Shown here piece by piece: positions 22,546-33,929 of a stretch of DNA of 64,000 nucleotides; position 1 is the first letter of the stretch; each line of letters opens with the position of its first letter. A model generated the notes under the pieces. That model was not told where the DNA came from, did no database searches, and was given only the letters and a program-made list of their open reading frames with translations. The translations under genes and the position numbers were made by a program. Source of the stretch: Dugong dugon. Its lineage: Eukaryota > Chordata > Mammalia > Sirenia > Dugongidae. The stretch is taken from positions 56,933,501 to 56,997,500 of the forward strand of contig CM057469.1 of assembly GCA_030035585.1 (NCBI GenBank), written 5' to 3'.

Positions 22546-22599
22546 TTATAGATACACACTTCACTGGTTTTGCTTCTCCAGAGAACCCAGCCTAAGACA

Positions 22600-24290
22600 A
22601 ATATACTTAAAAATATTTGCTAAATAATAAACTATGTTTTTATATTTATACTAGGTAAGACTTCTTTAATAATAGTTTTTGTTTTAAATCCAAGTGATGT
22701 GCTTTTATAAAAACTGAAAAACTGTTTCCTTAATAAAATGTATACCAAAAATATCAATAATTTAAATGTTATTTTTGTGTACACAGTCCTTTTAAACACA
22801 AGTACTATCATCACCATTACCACTACACCTTTTTTTAAAAAAAAACTTGTTTTTTATGCAGAATTTCACGTGTTGGTTTTTTAATCAGCTACTTAAATTC
22901 CACCCTTAATCATACAGAGTCATTCTACAAATGATGATAAAATCACAAGACTGATTGCTGTCATGTAACTTCACAGTTTTATTTAAAAAATAAACTGGAA
23001 TTACTTCTGAGAAAGCCAATTTTAGGAAATAAAGTACATGAAATCAACTTTTGGAAGATGCAGTAATTTTTGCAAATCAAGAACTAGGAATGTGATAACT
23101 ATCCTAAGGGATTGCTAAATTCTGGATCTCCTAGAATAGATTTTCAGATGAGTTTAGAAACTCCCCAGGGTGAGTTTATCTGTTTTAGGTAACTATTTCT
23201 CTAATCTATACATAGTAACAGGTCTCATCCATGGATTTCCCAAAATAATACAGTCACCATTTCCTTTGTTCCACCTAAGCCCATGAGGCAGATTGTAATC
23301 AGATATATTATTTCTGTAATTACCAAATACTTTTGATGTACAATAAGGAAATGACTAAGGAAATTAATGGAAGAAATACAAAGAATTGTTACACACTGGG
23401 GAAATATTAGTTAAGCTTCTTTGCTCAATAGGCCCCAACACAAAATCAAAACAGTCCATTCTCTAAAGAAATCAACCGCAGTCATCTGTTCCTGTAAGTA
23501 AATCCAAATCAAATTAATAACGGCATTTACCTCAAGTAAAGCAGCTCTAACTTTTCATTTTGTGACGTGACATTTAAAAGGAAATACAATGGAGAAGACC
23601 TCTTTAAATTGTGAGTTGGCTGAAATTATTTTTGGCTATTTCTACTTCATATCCTGCCACATATCATAGCTTCCATTTTGCAAAAATAATTACTTTAAAA
23701 AAAAAACTCAATTACAACATTTATAAAATAATGAAAATAGTCTCCCTAGTCTCCCGTCTGCTGTTTTCTACCTCAAGCCAACTACTTCCCATTCCCCAGA
23801 GTGCCTTACTCTCAGAGCATCTCAACTTATCTCCACCAAGTCATAGTTGTTGATATTGGTAAAGCACACAAACAAAAATCACCCTACCTTCCAAGAGTAA
23901 GTGCATTTCATAACCGACTCTTGAAGTTGAAAGTCCTTCTAGATTCTAAGAAATAAATCTTGCATGGTGCAAAATAGGCATTATGACAGGACAATGAGTG
24001 AGATATCTTTCTGAAGACAGGGTATTTCTCAGTAATTTCTCCACACAGTATGTGGCAGACTCTAACAATTTATTTACTTGGCCAACACAAGACCTACTGG
24101 TAAGTCTCATTTTGCTCTGGACCTATTTGTTACTGTAACTACTCTTTCTTGAGAAAGAAAAACCTGACAGTTTTGACTATTTTGCAGACATAAGATAAAC
24201 AAAAGGAGAGGGAAAGGAGAAACAGAAAAGCAGTTGTTCGTTAAAATGAGAAACTGGAATGTACTGCAAAAACAGAACAAACTGCTACAT
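22600..24290. other. Unassigned AT-rich stretch, 1.7 kb
   Basis: No repeat family, splice-bounded open frame or RNA gene recognised. This is one of the longest apparently unique stretches, so it is a reasonable place to look for a conserved noncoding element. Confidence 0.4.
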
Positions 24291-24454
24291 GTTGTTTTTG
24301 TTGTTTGCAGTCGAGTTGATTCCAACTCATAGCAATCCTATAAGACAGAGTAGAACTTCCACACTGGGTTTCCAAGGAGCAGCTAGTGGATTTGAACTGC
24401 CAACCTTTTGGTTAGCAGCCTGAGCTCTTATCCACTTGTGCCACCAGGGCTCCA
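24291..24454 (-). repeat. AfroSINE
   Basis: 'tcgagttgattccaactcat' (tail) to 'gtgccaccagggctcc' (head), with 'ccttttggttagcagcctga' inside. Confidence 0.9.
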
Positions 24455-24593
24455 AAAAACCGCCACATTGGAATTATAATATCTCACAGATAAAGCTTTC
24501 TCTAGTGCTCAAGGAAGCAAAAGTCCTATTAGCCTCTGCATCACCAGCATGTTACCAGATGCTCAATTCTTTTCTCATCCCATTTTAAGGGGT

Positions 24594-25676
24594 GTTGTTG
24601 TTGTTAGGTGCCATCAAATCAGTTCCAACTCATAGTGACCCTATGTACAACAGAAACACTCCCAGTCCTGCGCCATCCTCACAATCGTTGTTATGCTTGA
24701 GTCCACTGTTGCAGCCACCATGTCAGTCCATCTCATTGATGGTCTTCCTCTTTTTCATTGACCCTCTACTTTACCAAGCATGATGTCCTTCTCCAGGGAC
24801 TGATCCCTCCTGATAACATGTCCAAAATATGTGAGATGTAGTCTCGCCATCCTTACTTCTAAGGAGCATTCTGGTTGTATTTTTTCCAAGACAGATTTGT
24901 TCATTCTCTTGGCAATCCATGGTATATTGAATATTCTTCACCAACACCATAATTCAAAGGCATCATTTCTTCTTCAGTCTTCCTTATTCATTGACAAGCT
25001 TTTGTATGCATGTGAGGCGACTGAAAACATCATGGCTTGGGTCAGGTGCACCTTAGTCTTCAAGGTGATATCTTTGCTGTTTAACACCTTAAAGAGGTCT
25101 CTTGCAGCAGATTTGCCCAATGAAATGAATCATTTGATTTCTTGACTGCTGCTTCTATGGGCACTGATTGTGGAGCCAAGTAAAGTGAAGTATTTGACAA
25201 CTTCAATATTTCCTCTGTTTATCATGATGTTGCTTATTGATCCAGTTGTGAGGATTTTGTTTTATGTTGAGGTGTAATCCATACTGAAGGCTGTGGTCTT
25301 TGATCTTCATCAGTAAGTGCTTCAAGTCCTCTTCACTTTCTGCAAGGTTGTGTCATCTGTATAATGCAGGTTGTTAATGAGTTTTTCTTCAATCCTGATG
25401 CCATGTTCTTCTTCAGAGTCCAGCTTCTGAGATTATTTGCTTAGCATACAGATTGAATAAGTATGGTGAAAGGATACAACACTGATTTACAGCTTTCCTG
25501 ATTTTAAACCACACAAAATCCCCTTGTTCTGTTCGAATGACTGCCTCTTGATCTATGTACAGGTTACTCTTGAGCACAATTAAGTGTTCTGGATTTCCCA
25601 TTCTTCACAACGGGAATACCAGAAAGATGTTTACCTGTGTTTTATTGACTATGCAAAGGCACTCAGCTGGTCAAGG
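24594..25676 (-). mobile_element. RTE (BovB-type) LINE, 3' half with inverted 5' end
   Basis: The minus-strand order runs from the 3' end ('gttgttgttgttaggtgcca' on the plus strand) back to reverse transcriptase sequence at about 25600. There the orientation flips. From 25614 to about 25676 the plus strand reads RTE sense, 'gaataccagaaagatg' followed by 'tgttttattgactatgcaaa'. The minus strand encodes 'LKSNLYIDQEAVIRTEQGDF' and 'LSPYLFNLYAKQIISEAGL'. The frame is broken several times. The inversion is treated separately below. Confidence 0.88.
25413..25601 (-). pseudogene. RTE reverse transcriptase piece
   Basis: A 62-codon open piece of the RTE reverse transcriptase palm/thumb side: 'NPEHLIVLKSNLYIDQEAVI' and 'QCCILSPYLFNLYAKQII'. 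The usual reading at the latter is GCILSPYLFNLYAEYI. It is not functional, because the frame ends on both sides. Confidence 0.8.
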
Positions 25677-25679
25677 GGT

Positions 25680-26040
25680 GTTCTATGTGGAAAAAATAGA
25701 AGTCAAAGTGGAAATCCAGTTTGGTTCATAGAAATATATTTTATAGCCAACACTGCTGTGATAAATCTTGCTACCAAACAAGCAATACCTTTTCTACTTT
25801 ATACCATATATTTTTTAATTACTACTCTTTTACAAACTCTATCTCACTTTGATTAACACCTTTTTCAAGGATTACTTCAACTGAAAGAAATGTAGAAATT
25901 CAGTCTTTGACATTAATCTAAGATTTTGTTATATAACTCAAAGGTAAAGAAATGACAGCATAGTCTGGAATGAAATATATAAAAACACCAGGTGAGGTCT
26001 AAAAATGACTCTTTCCTGTCAGCTTGTTTGATGTAAGTTT
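25680..26040. other. Unassigned stretch
   Basis: Nothing recognised. Confidence 0.4.
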
Positions 26041-26044
26041 TTCT

Positions 26045-26245
26045 TTCTTCAATGAACAAATGTTTATTGAGCGTCAATAAGATGCAGAGCTTTGTGCCAG
26101 AAACCACGTGCACAGGAGGGGTCAGTGTCAAGGAAGTTGGAGAATATAAAGTGCAACACTCCTGAATTCTAAAAGAATTTACAATCTAGCAGGGAAGGAG
26201 ATTAAAATAGATAATAAGTTATTTATAAGTGTAAGGTAATATTTG
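26045..26245 (-). repeat. L2-like relic
   Basis: 'aacaaatgtttattgagcgt' through 'gaatttacaatctagcaggg' reads as antisense L2. A possibly continuous part follows the MIR at 26455-26805 ('ctttgaataaaaggctaaat'), but that part is weaker. Confidence 0.5.
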
Positions 26246-26257
26246 GTAGGTAAGAAT

Positions 26258-26445
26258 ATGTACTTGAATTCAGGCTTCATCAATTTTAGCTTAGTGGCTT
26301 TCATTTAAATTCTCTGAGATATTTCCTCATCTGCAAAGGAAGGTAAGAGTAGCGACTTTCCCATAAGGTTTGAAGATTAAATGAGAAAACGCTCTTTGCA
26401 CAACGTTTGACACTTAGTAAGCACTCAGGAAACATTGTCTATTGT
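26258..26445 (+). repeat. MIR SINE
   Basis: 'cctcatctgcaaaggaaggt', 'aaggtttgaagattaaatga' and 'acacttagtaagcactcagg' follow the MIR sense order. Confidence 0.75.
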
Positions 26446-26454
26446 TATTAGATG

Positions 26455-26805
26455 CCAAAGGAGTAATACAGTCAATCTTGTAAGAATTTGGTAATGGGTA
26501 GAGGTACTATGAAACAGAGCACTCAAAGGGAACTTCAAGCAAGAGAAAGGACATCAACAGGAACTTGGGAGATGGTTAGGATATAAATGGGCAGAGATGA
26601 GTAGTCTGCTGGAATGAAGTAAGAAAGAAAGGATATCCATGGCATGTTTGCTGGACCAGTCAAACTGGAGTAGAAGGTATGGGTTGCAGTTTAGTAGGAT
26701 GTAATATTGGAAAAGAAAGTAGATGTTAAATTATGGGCAACTTTGAATAAAAGGCTAAATGATCTGCACTTCTTTGGTAACAGGTGGTAACTGAAAGTTG
26801 CTGAC
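26455..26805 (-). repeat. Possible L2 continuation
   Basis: Wording such as 'agagaaaggacatcaacagg' and 'ttgaataaaaggctaaatga' resembles a diverged antisense L2 ORF end. Support is weak. Confidence 0.35.
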
Positions 26806-26814
26806 TTTACATAT

Positions 26815-27324
26815 TGTTATGGATTGAATTGTATCCCCCAAAATGTATTCCATGATTCCTAGTATTGTGTGATTGTCTACCATTTTGTCATCTGATGTAA
26901 TTTTCCTGTGTGTTGTAAATCCTATCTCTATGATGTTAATGAGACGGGATTAGTAGTAATTATGTTAATGAATCATGACATAATCTACAAGATTAGATTG
27001 TGTTTTAAACCAATCTCTTTTAAGATATAAAAGAGAGAAGCAAGCAGAGAGACAGAGGGACCTCATACCACCAAGAAAGCAGCGCCAGGAGCAGAGCATG
27101 TCCTTTGGACCCAAGACTCCTGCACTGAGAAGCTCTTAGACCAGAGGAAGACTGATGACAACGACCTTCCTCCAGAGTTGACAGAGAGAGAAAAAGCCTT
27201 CCTCTAGAGCTGATGCCCTGAATTTGGACTTCTAGACAACTAGACTTTGAGAGAATAAATTTCTCTTTGTTAAAGCAATCCACTTGTGGTATTTCTGTTA
27301 TAGCAGCACTAGATAACTAAGACA
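26815..27324 (+). mobile_element. MaLR-like solo LTR (fossil)
   Basis: TG...CA ends, 'gattgaattgtatcccccaa' near the start, 'gtgttgtaaatcctatctct', AATAAA and 'gcactagataactaagaca'. It is the longer LTR form of about 500 bp. Both flanks read 'acatat', overlapping the LTR end. Confidence 0.85.
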
Positions 27325-28037
27325 TATATTTATCAAAAATGTTCACACAAATGAGTTTAGCTTGCTGACATTTTATTTTCAAGAATAAAATCTAAGATGC
27401 TAATGCAAGTAATTGGCCTCCTTTAGATGCATGATTAGACTTTATAAGGCATACATCATAGTTATAAACTCTGCCCCATTATTAACACATTCCATTTTCA
27501 GATGGACATACAGGGCTCTTTGACTTTCAATGCAAAATGTAGTAGTTAATCTATTTTTACCTTTCTTTGATACTAAACATGTTTGGCCTACTGAGGTCTC
27601 TAAGCAGAGGAGAATAACACAACAGTAAACAGAAATTACATAATAAATCAACTGTGTGTCTAGTCTTGAAAAAGATGTCTTCAGTATTACATCACTCTGA
27701 TTACAAGCATCAGGTCTCATTAATTAAATAAACACGCCAAATTATGTTTCATCATATGTAACTCAAAGTGATTTTAGGGCATACCAAAGATTCCTATATA
27801 TTTTAGGTCTTGAAATATTAAAAAAATGCTAAATTAATGAAAGTTTTTAGTTTTAAAATTCTTAAAAATATCAAATTCAAAATCTAATACAGGTTCCATG
27901 TATCTTACTTTCAGGTATAAAAATACATTCTTTTTGCATGTGATTAAAAAATATTAAAGTCTGGCATATATGACCTTGCACAGACATTATACATAGATAA
28001 GTGAGTAATTTTTGGTCTCAGTAAAAATTCCTCTATT
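27325..28037. other. Unassigned stretch
   Basis: AT-rich. The 92-codon frame at 27442-27720 has no recognisable motif. Confidence 0.4.
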
Positions 28038-28116
28038 ATCCTACAGTCCTATCCTATCCTATATATATTATCCTATAATTCCTATATAACATCCTATATC
28101 CTATCCTATCCTATAA
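28038..28116. repeat. (TCCTA)n-like satellite tract
   Basis: Imperfect tccta/tatcc units interrupted by tatata. Confidence 0.85.
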
Positions 28117-28469
28117 AACCTGGTAGTAAATGCAGATTATTCTCAGAATCATCTCTGACCTGCATTCGTGATTTTCTTTGCCTTCAGTATAGATATGGTT
28201 CAGGATGGCATAAAAAAATTGTAAGGAACATATTTAAATATAAATATATGAAAGCATTTATCACATTTACCAATGAATGTAGCTTTCAACTTCAGTGCTC
28301 AGTCTCTTGCCACCGAGGATTATAACTTCTAAACTTAGAACTTACCTGAGGCAAAACTGTGTGGGAAACAGTTTTGTGGCTTGGGTTGTTATTTTGTTTT
28401 TTTATACCTCTAATCATACTCACGTGTCAGCCTCCTGACAGAACAAGGCTGTCTTTTACAGTATCCTAG

Positions 28470-28668
28470 AGCCTTACTAAAGAGTCACAGGTGATGCACT
28501 TGGCTGCTAACCAAAAGGTTGGCGGGTCAAGTTCACCCATAGATGCCTTGGAAAAAAGGCCTGGTGATCTACTTCTGAAAAATCGGCCACTGAAAACCCT
28601 GTAGAGCACAGTTCTACTGACACACATGGGGTCACCGTTAGACTTAACCCAAGGCAACTGTGTTTTTT
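28470..28668 (+). repeat. AfroSINE
   Basis: 'gctgctaaccaaaaggttgg', 'aaaaggcctggtgatctact' and 'cacagttctactgacacaca' place this in the longer SINE subtype. Confidence 0.85.
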
Positions 28669-28675
28669 TCTCCTA

Positions 28676-28832
28676 CTCTCACTGGTGGTTCAGTGGTTAA
28701 GAGCTACAGCTGCTAACCGAAAGGTCAGCAGTTTGAATCCACTAGCTGCTCCTTGGAAACCCTATAGGGCAATTCTACTCTGTCCTGTACGGTCGCTATG
28801 AGTGGGAATCAACTCAATGGCAACGGGTACCC
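28676..28832 (+). repeat. AfroSINE
   Basis: 'cagtggttaagagctacagc', 'aaaggtcagcagtttgaatc' and 'ggtcgctatgagtgggaatc' give a short-subtype copy only a few bases after the previous SINE. Confidence 0.9.
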
Positions 28833-28898
28833 CAATTAAGCACCTCGAATCCAGGCACCTCTATACACAGCTTCTAAGAATAAATAGGAAGGACCTCT

Positions 28899-29048
28899 AA
28901 ACCAAAACCAAACCCATTGCATTGAATCGATTCGGACTCTAGCAACCCTATAGGACAGAACAGAACTGCCTCATAGGGTTTCCAAAGAGTGGCTGGTGGG
29001 TTCCAACTGCTGACCTTTTGGTTAGCAGCCATAACCACTGTGCCTCTA
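28899..29048 (-). repeat. AfroSINE
   Basis: 'accaaacccattgcattgaa', 'cagaactgcctcatagggtt' and 'ccttttggttagcagccata' in reverse orientation. Confidence 0.9.
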
Positions 29049-29294
29049 TTCCTATTAATTTCATTTCTTCAAACATCTACTCAGAACCTAGAAGCACTAA
29101 AGCACTATGTGAGGTAATGTGGGGCAGCAGTCCTCAGCCTGGCTGTCAAGACACAATACCTGCTGTAATTAATCGTGAGAAAGGAGTGGAGTTATGATTA
29201 ATACAAGAGGGATGTTCATCTCTGCAAACAGATTTTACTTCTTTATCTCTTTAGCACTTCTGGGAGCACAAGTTAAATACAAGCACACCAAACT

Positions 29295-29412
29295 GTAAAT
29301 TCTATAACTGCAAGGACAAAATTTCCCTTGTTTATCACTGTGATCCCAGCACATGCCATAGTGCCTGTAACATAATAAGTGCTCAATAAACACAGAATAT
29401 AGAACAAATGAA
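29295..29412 (+). repeat. L2 3' end relic
   Basis: 'actgtgatcccagcacatgc', 'tagtgcctgtaacataataa' and 'gtgctcaataaac' are the L2 terminus. Confidence 0.7.
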
Positions 29413-29705
29413 TGTAGGGTTAAGACACTTATGAAACTACTCAAAGAGAAAAGATAAATTTTTTAAAACTCTCAACAATAAACAACTTATTCACCTTAGG
29501 ATTCATATAAAATCACTTTTAAAAATTAAAAAATTCTTAGTAAAAAATTATGAAAAAATATTTGGAGAAATACCATCTTACTGCAGGAAATACAATATTT
29601 ATTGGGTTTTGGATTCAAGTACAGAAAAACAAATAAATAAATGACTCCATTTCAAAAGCAGCTACTTTCTATTCCATTTTGCTTGACATTAAAAATCTGG
29701 GGTTT

Positions 29706-29842
29706 GCCAAGGTCAAGAAGGGAGAGTGTTGACATGTCATGGGGTTGTTAACCAGTGTCATAAAACAGTATGTGTACTGTTTAATGAGAAACCATTTGTT
29801 CTGTATATAAATCTTCATCTAAAGTACAATTAAAAAAAAAAT
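29706..29842 (+). repeat. L1 3' terminus, short insertion
   Basis: 'gagagtgttgacatgtcatg', 'aatgagaaaccatttgttct' and 'tcatctaaagtacaatt' followed by A-run. This is the same terminus as the large L1 (10720) and the copy at 10346, in opposite orientation. Confidence 0.85.
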
Positions 29843-30599
29843 CTGGGGTTCATCTGCAAACTCATTCATGCCAAATAGTTGCTACTGACTATTTACCTTG
29901 AGCTTGGGCTGCAAATTATTTATTATCCTTTTGGAGAGTTATCTTCCCACAGTCACCAGCTACAGTGGCTTAACTAAGTGATTCTGTTCTCAGCCTCCTC
30001 CTGAGCCAGCTTTGTTCCAATTTCATGTTACCCTTGTGCTATTCAAAATTAATCTTCAAGTTACAGGATGTTTTCGCCAGCCCAGAACATTATACTCATG
30101 TTTCCTTTACAGGCTTAAGTACACTTGTTGAAGGTTGCTCAAATGCAGACATTTCCTAGAAACTCATTTGTGGCATTTCTTCATTAGAACAACATAAACC
30201 AGTTGCTGAGGACAAGGAACTGTATAATATTTATTCACTCAAATTGGATTGAATTTATCAGGCAAACTTATCAAAGGAAAGTCAATTCTTCACTGAAGAC
30301 AGACAAACGTTTTCTATAGTGAACTATATGATCAAAACTCCTTTGTCAGGGAGCCTTTTGAATATTTTCATTGACTCCATAACAGGGTTTCAGAAATAAT
30401 GCTAAAAAGTAGTTGCAAAAGTTTAATTGAATTTATGCATACAAAAGTGCACAGCTATAGGGCCAATACTGTTCACAGTTTAATTCTGATCAAATTTAAC
30501 GAAAATATTAACAGACTGAAATATTTTTGAGAGCTAGGGATGGGTTGGGGGATAGAAAAAAGTGGGTTCAATTAGAGAGTATCTCACTGGGGACTCAGG
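29843..30599. other. Unassigned stretch
   Basis: Nothing recognised. Confidence 0.4.
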
Positions 30600-30600
30600 G

Positions 30601-30762
30601 GTTGTTGTTGTGTGTGGTCGCGTTGATTCCGACTCATAGAGACCCTATAGAACAGAGTAGAACTGCCCCATAGGGTTTCCAAGACACAGCTGGTGAATTT
30701 GAACTACTGAACTTTAGGTTAGCAGCCTGAGTTCTTAACCACTTCACCACCAGGGCTCCTAC
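30601..30762 (-). repeat. AfroSINE
   Basis: 'gttgttgttgtgtgtggtcg' tail, 'tagaactgccccatagggtt', and head end 'caccaccagggctcct'. Confidence 0.9.
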
Positions 30763-31731
30763 ATCATTCATATTAGCTTTCACTTTGATTTTAGCAGTTT
30801 CATGAAAGAGAGAATATAAACCAAGTGGACTTTTGTCTACCATCTGGTCATATGTTACAAAAATGTAAGGCTATTCTAGGATTGATGCATGCATTTCAAA
30901 ACTGGAAATCCTAAGAATTCAAAGATTCACTTTCCCTCCTCTCTTGAAGGATGGGTACTTGCTAATTCAGACAACTTCTGAGGTTAGCTCAAGAAATGCA
31001 CCTGCAAAAACTTGAAGACAATTGATCCTCAAAACCTGTGACTCATCTCTGAAACTGTGCCTTTGTTTCCACTGAAAGGCTCTGAAATTCTCCAAAATCT
31101 ATTGTTCCATCGGAGTCAGAACATTCAAGCATGAAGAGTGTTTCCACGGAAGAATGAATGGAAAAGAATAGTTTCCTACTGATACCTGCTCAATCCATAC
31201 ACACGGTTGGAGCCTGAATACCTATATTTCCTTGAAGAAATCAGTACTGTTGGTTTTTCTCCACTGTTGAAAGTTCAGTATGTTCAGAATTTTCTGTCAC
31301 ATCATATGAAGGTACAATTTAAACACCACTGATATCTATCAAATTGGCTCTCTTAAAATCCTCCAAGAAAATCATTTGATCTAAAAAAGCAGCTTGACAA
31401 ATTATCTTCATTAACTTTCCACCCCCTAGCCACCTAACGCCACATTCTGCTTAAACTCCTTCCAAACAGGCTACAAACGATTCAAAGATGAAAGGATGAT
31501 AAAAAAGAAGAGTTTGCAAACTTGATCATTTTCTCCATCCCTGCTAATAACCTGCCTTGCAAAATTTATTACAAAATTCTGCTGATGCAAATGCAATGGA
31601 ATCTGCACACAAAACTAATCATCTTTAGACTTACATATAGGATGACTTTTGGGTTTTTTCTGTTTTCATTGCAGGTGCTCTATCTGTGGCAAATAAACTC
31701 AGCTTTTTATTGCTTCTAAGGTGATAGAAGG
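30763..31731. other. Unassigned stretch
   Basis: No gene or repeat recognised over about 970 bases. Confidence 0.4.
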
Positions 31732-31945
31732 AGTCCCTGGGTGGTACAAACACTTAATGTTCTCAGCTGCTAACTGAAAGGTTGGAAGTTCAAATCCACT
31801 CAGAAGTGCCTCAGAAGAAAGACCTGGAGATCTACTTCCAAAAAATCAGCCCTTGAAAACCCACCCTAAGGAGCGCAGTGCTGCTGTCACACACAAGGGG
31901 TCGCCATGAGTCAAGTCAACTCAATTGCAACTGGTTTTTAAGGTG
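31732..31945 (+). repeat. AfroSINE
   Basis: 'gagtccctgggtggtacaaa' head, 'agacctggagatctacttcc' body, and 'gggtcgccatgagtcaagtc' tail. Confidence 0.9.
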
Positions 31946-31959
31946 ATGGGAATTTTCTA

Positions 31960-32085
31960 TATCTTGATTTGGGTGGTAGTTACAATGTTAAAAAGTTACT
32001 TACATTTGTAAAAAGTTACTAAACTGTACACTTAACATTTGCATTTTTACTGTATGTTAATTATCGCTCAGTAAGAAAAAGAATG
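31960..32085 (+). repeat. L1 3' end relic
   Basis: 'ttgggtggtagttacaatgt', 'actaaactgtacacttaaca' and 'tactgtatgttaattatcgc' resemble an old L1 3' terminus. Confidence 0.6.
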
Positions 32086-32190
32086 TCTTTGAATTCTAGA
32101 GCAACTAGAGCTTAGCAAAACTAATGTGTCTCAGTTTTCACATATTTAATATAGTGACAATAATACTACCTTGTCCTATGGTTAGATAAC
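32044..32190 (+). repeat. Local duplicated segment, copy 1
   Basis: This block matches 33359-33500 through the L1 end and into the following sequence: 'gtaagaaaaagaatgtcttt' against 'gcaagaaaaagaatatgttc', then 'agagcaactagagcttagca' against 'agagcaaccagatctttgca'. The similarity continues past the repeat end. Confidence 0.65.
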
Positions 32191-32309
32191 TTATATAACC
32201 ACGTTAAGAAGGTATTTTCTGTACAATAAAAGCTATGCTAGCACCAAGCACCATTGAACTCAGTCAAGTTTAAGTGCCTTTTGATTATTTTCAATTGCTT
32301 GGAAATTAT

Positions 32310-33358
32310 TGCATACTTATCATTTTCTCTCTGCCTCCTTCCTCCGGGTCGTGGTAATACACATTACTCCAAGCCACTCCAGTACCTACTCAGCTAAGAA
32401 GAGTTTGACCTGATACCCACAGTACCCTTGAGACTTGAGGCTGCCCTGCTGCAGTGCCCATGCCAGATTCTGAATATTGGGCAGGGCACCCAGAACTTCA
32501 CTGTTTGCCTTTTCAGAAAGCAGGCACTGACCTCCTCAGCCAACTTTTAACTACAGTATGGACCTGTACTTATTGTAAAAGAAAACTCATTTCCCCCCAC
32601 CAAGGTTTCTGTCCTAAGTGGTTCTTCGGGGCTTTTTTTTTTCCCCCCTTGTGTTCTCATTCTTTTGTGCAAAAAAGAAAGAGAGTGAAACCTAAACTGG
32701 AAGGCTTCCCTGGGTTAACAAAGCCTCAGGCTTCTCTTCCCTTTACTGGAAATTGGGAACAACTGTGAAAGCAATTTTGCATGCTAAAAGCTAAAAATTA
32801 CCGTTAATCTTTAATAGTGAGATTTGTAGTCACATTCTGGCTACTAATATTAATAACTTTTGTTTTTCACTTAAGAAAACAAGTTCTATTTCCTTCTGTA
32901 CACCTTAAATGAAAATTTAAATGTAGCAGAACAAGCTTTAAGGAGAATTATACAGTAATTTTCTTCATAGGAGAGCAAACGTTTTAAACCAAATCAGTTT
33001 GTAAGGTAAGCTACTCTTAAGCACGTTCCTTTGAGCAAGATACATGTTTTTGTCTTCATGTTACAGCCTTTCATCATTGGATGCTTTGACAACATTTTCA
33101 ACATGGTTTTTTGAATCATCAATTGAATTTTATTAACTGGCCATTTATGGCACACTGCCGGGCACCATTACAATGTTCAGCAAATCAAAATGAACTGCTC
33201 TTAAAGTTGAAGCCAGGGAGTCAATACTCTTTTTACACAAATATATTAGTTTAACCCAAGGGGAATTTTAAATCAGCTTACTTTCTAACATGTCACATAT
33301 ACAAAATATCCTTAAAAACAATGTCATTTCTTTATTTTTCTCAGTCACTGATGGTTGT
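32310..33358. other. Unassigned stretch between the two duplicated blocks
   Basis: Contains a 104-codon frame (32454-32768), which is Cys/Pro-rich with no recognisable domain. No splice context could be shown. Otherwise nothing recognised. Confidence 0.4.
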
Positions 33359-33500
33359 ACTGTATGTTAATCATACCTCAGCAAGAAAAAGAATATGTTC
33401 AAATACTAGAGCAACCAGATCTTTGCAAACTTAACCTGAGTCTCAGTTTTTACATGTTAAAAATAGTGATAAAAATGCTACCTGTATCCCACGAAGGGTT
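33359..33500 (+). repeat. Local duplicated segment, copy 2
   Basis: The partner of 32044-32190 in the same orientation, 1.3 kb downstream. It is well diverged, so the duplication is old. Confidence 0.65.
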
Positions 33501-33559
33501 ATGATAGGAAAGGAAATGGTATGAATTTTGTATGAATTAAAAATCAATACTAGACAATA

Positions 33560-33745
33560 TTGAGCAAGTCCTTACTATACCAGATACTATGCTAAATTAA
33601 CTCACCTAATCCTCAGAAAAGCTCCATAGGTATGTATGCATTATTATTAGCCCTCATTCACAGAAGAGGAAACTGAGTGTCAGAGAGGTTAAGTAACTTA
33701 CGCAAAGTTATACAGCCTATCATTTATATTCCAACAATATGGCTC
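33560..33745 (-). repeat. MIR SINE
   Basis: 'gaggaaactgagtgtcagag', 'aggttaagtaacttacgcaa' and 'actcacctaatcctcagaaa' read as antisense MIR. Confidence 0.8.
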
Positions 33746-33929
33746 CAGCACTCATGTTTTTCACCCCACCATATATACACACTACAGCCAAAATAACTGC
33801 AGCATATACATAGCTCAGCAAGATGAACTCCATAAACACAGTTTGAGTGCATTTTGATTATTTGATTTATCTGTCAGGAAGGATTCCTGAGAGTGTGAGA
33901 GGGACAAAAACATCCATGTTTCATCTTCC

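Larger units (their letters stand above)
21928..22599 (+). mobile_element. Solo LTR-like element with internal 60-bp repeats (fossil)
   Basis: It begins 'tgtgatggttaaggttgtgt', ends 'cctaagaca', and is flanked on both sides by 'aatat' (21923-21927 and 22600-22604), a perfect 5-bp target duplication. 'acaatcacgtgagccatttc' and 'ataaatctctctata' precede a GATA-type tract near the end. This layout fits an ERVL/MaLR-type LTR, though I cannot name the family. It contains two and a half tandem 60-bp units (22218-22366). A shorter relative is at 43015-43303. Confidence 0.7.

Noticed and set aside
28038-28116. CRISPR-like or regulatory array
   Set aside because: Short imperfect pentamer units with no spacers; it is a microsatellite.
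32454-32768. 104-codon Cys-containing frame as an exon
   Set aside because: No recognisable motif or convincing splice sites, and the length is compatible with chance.
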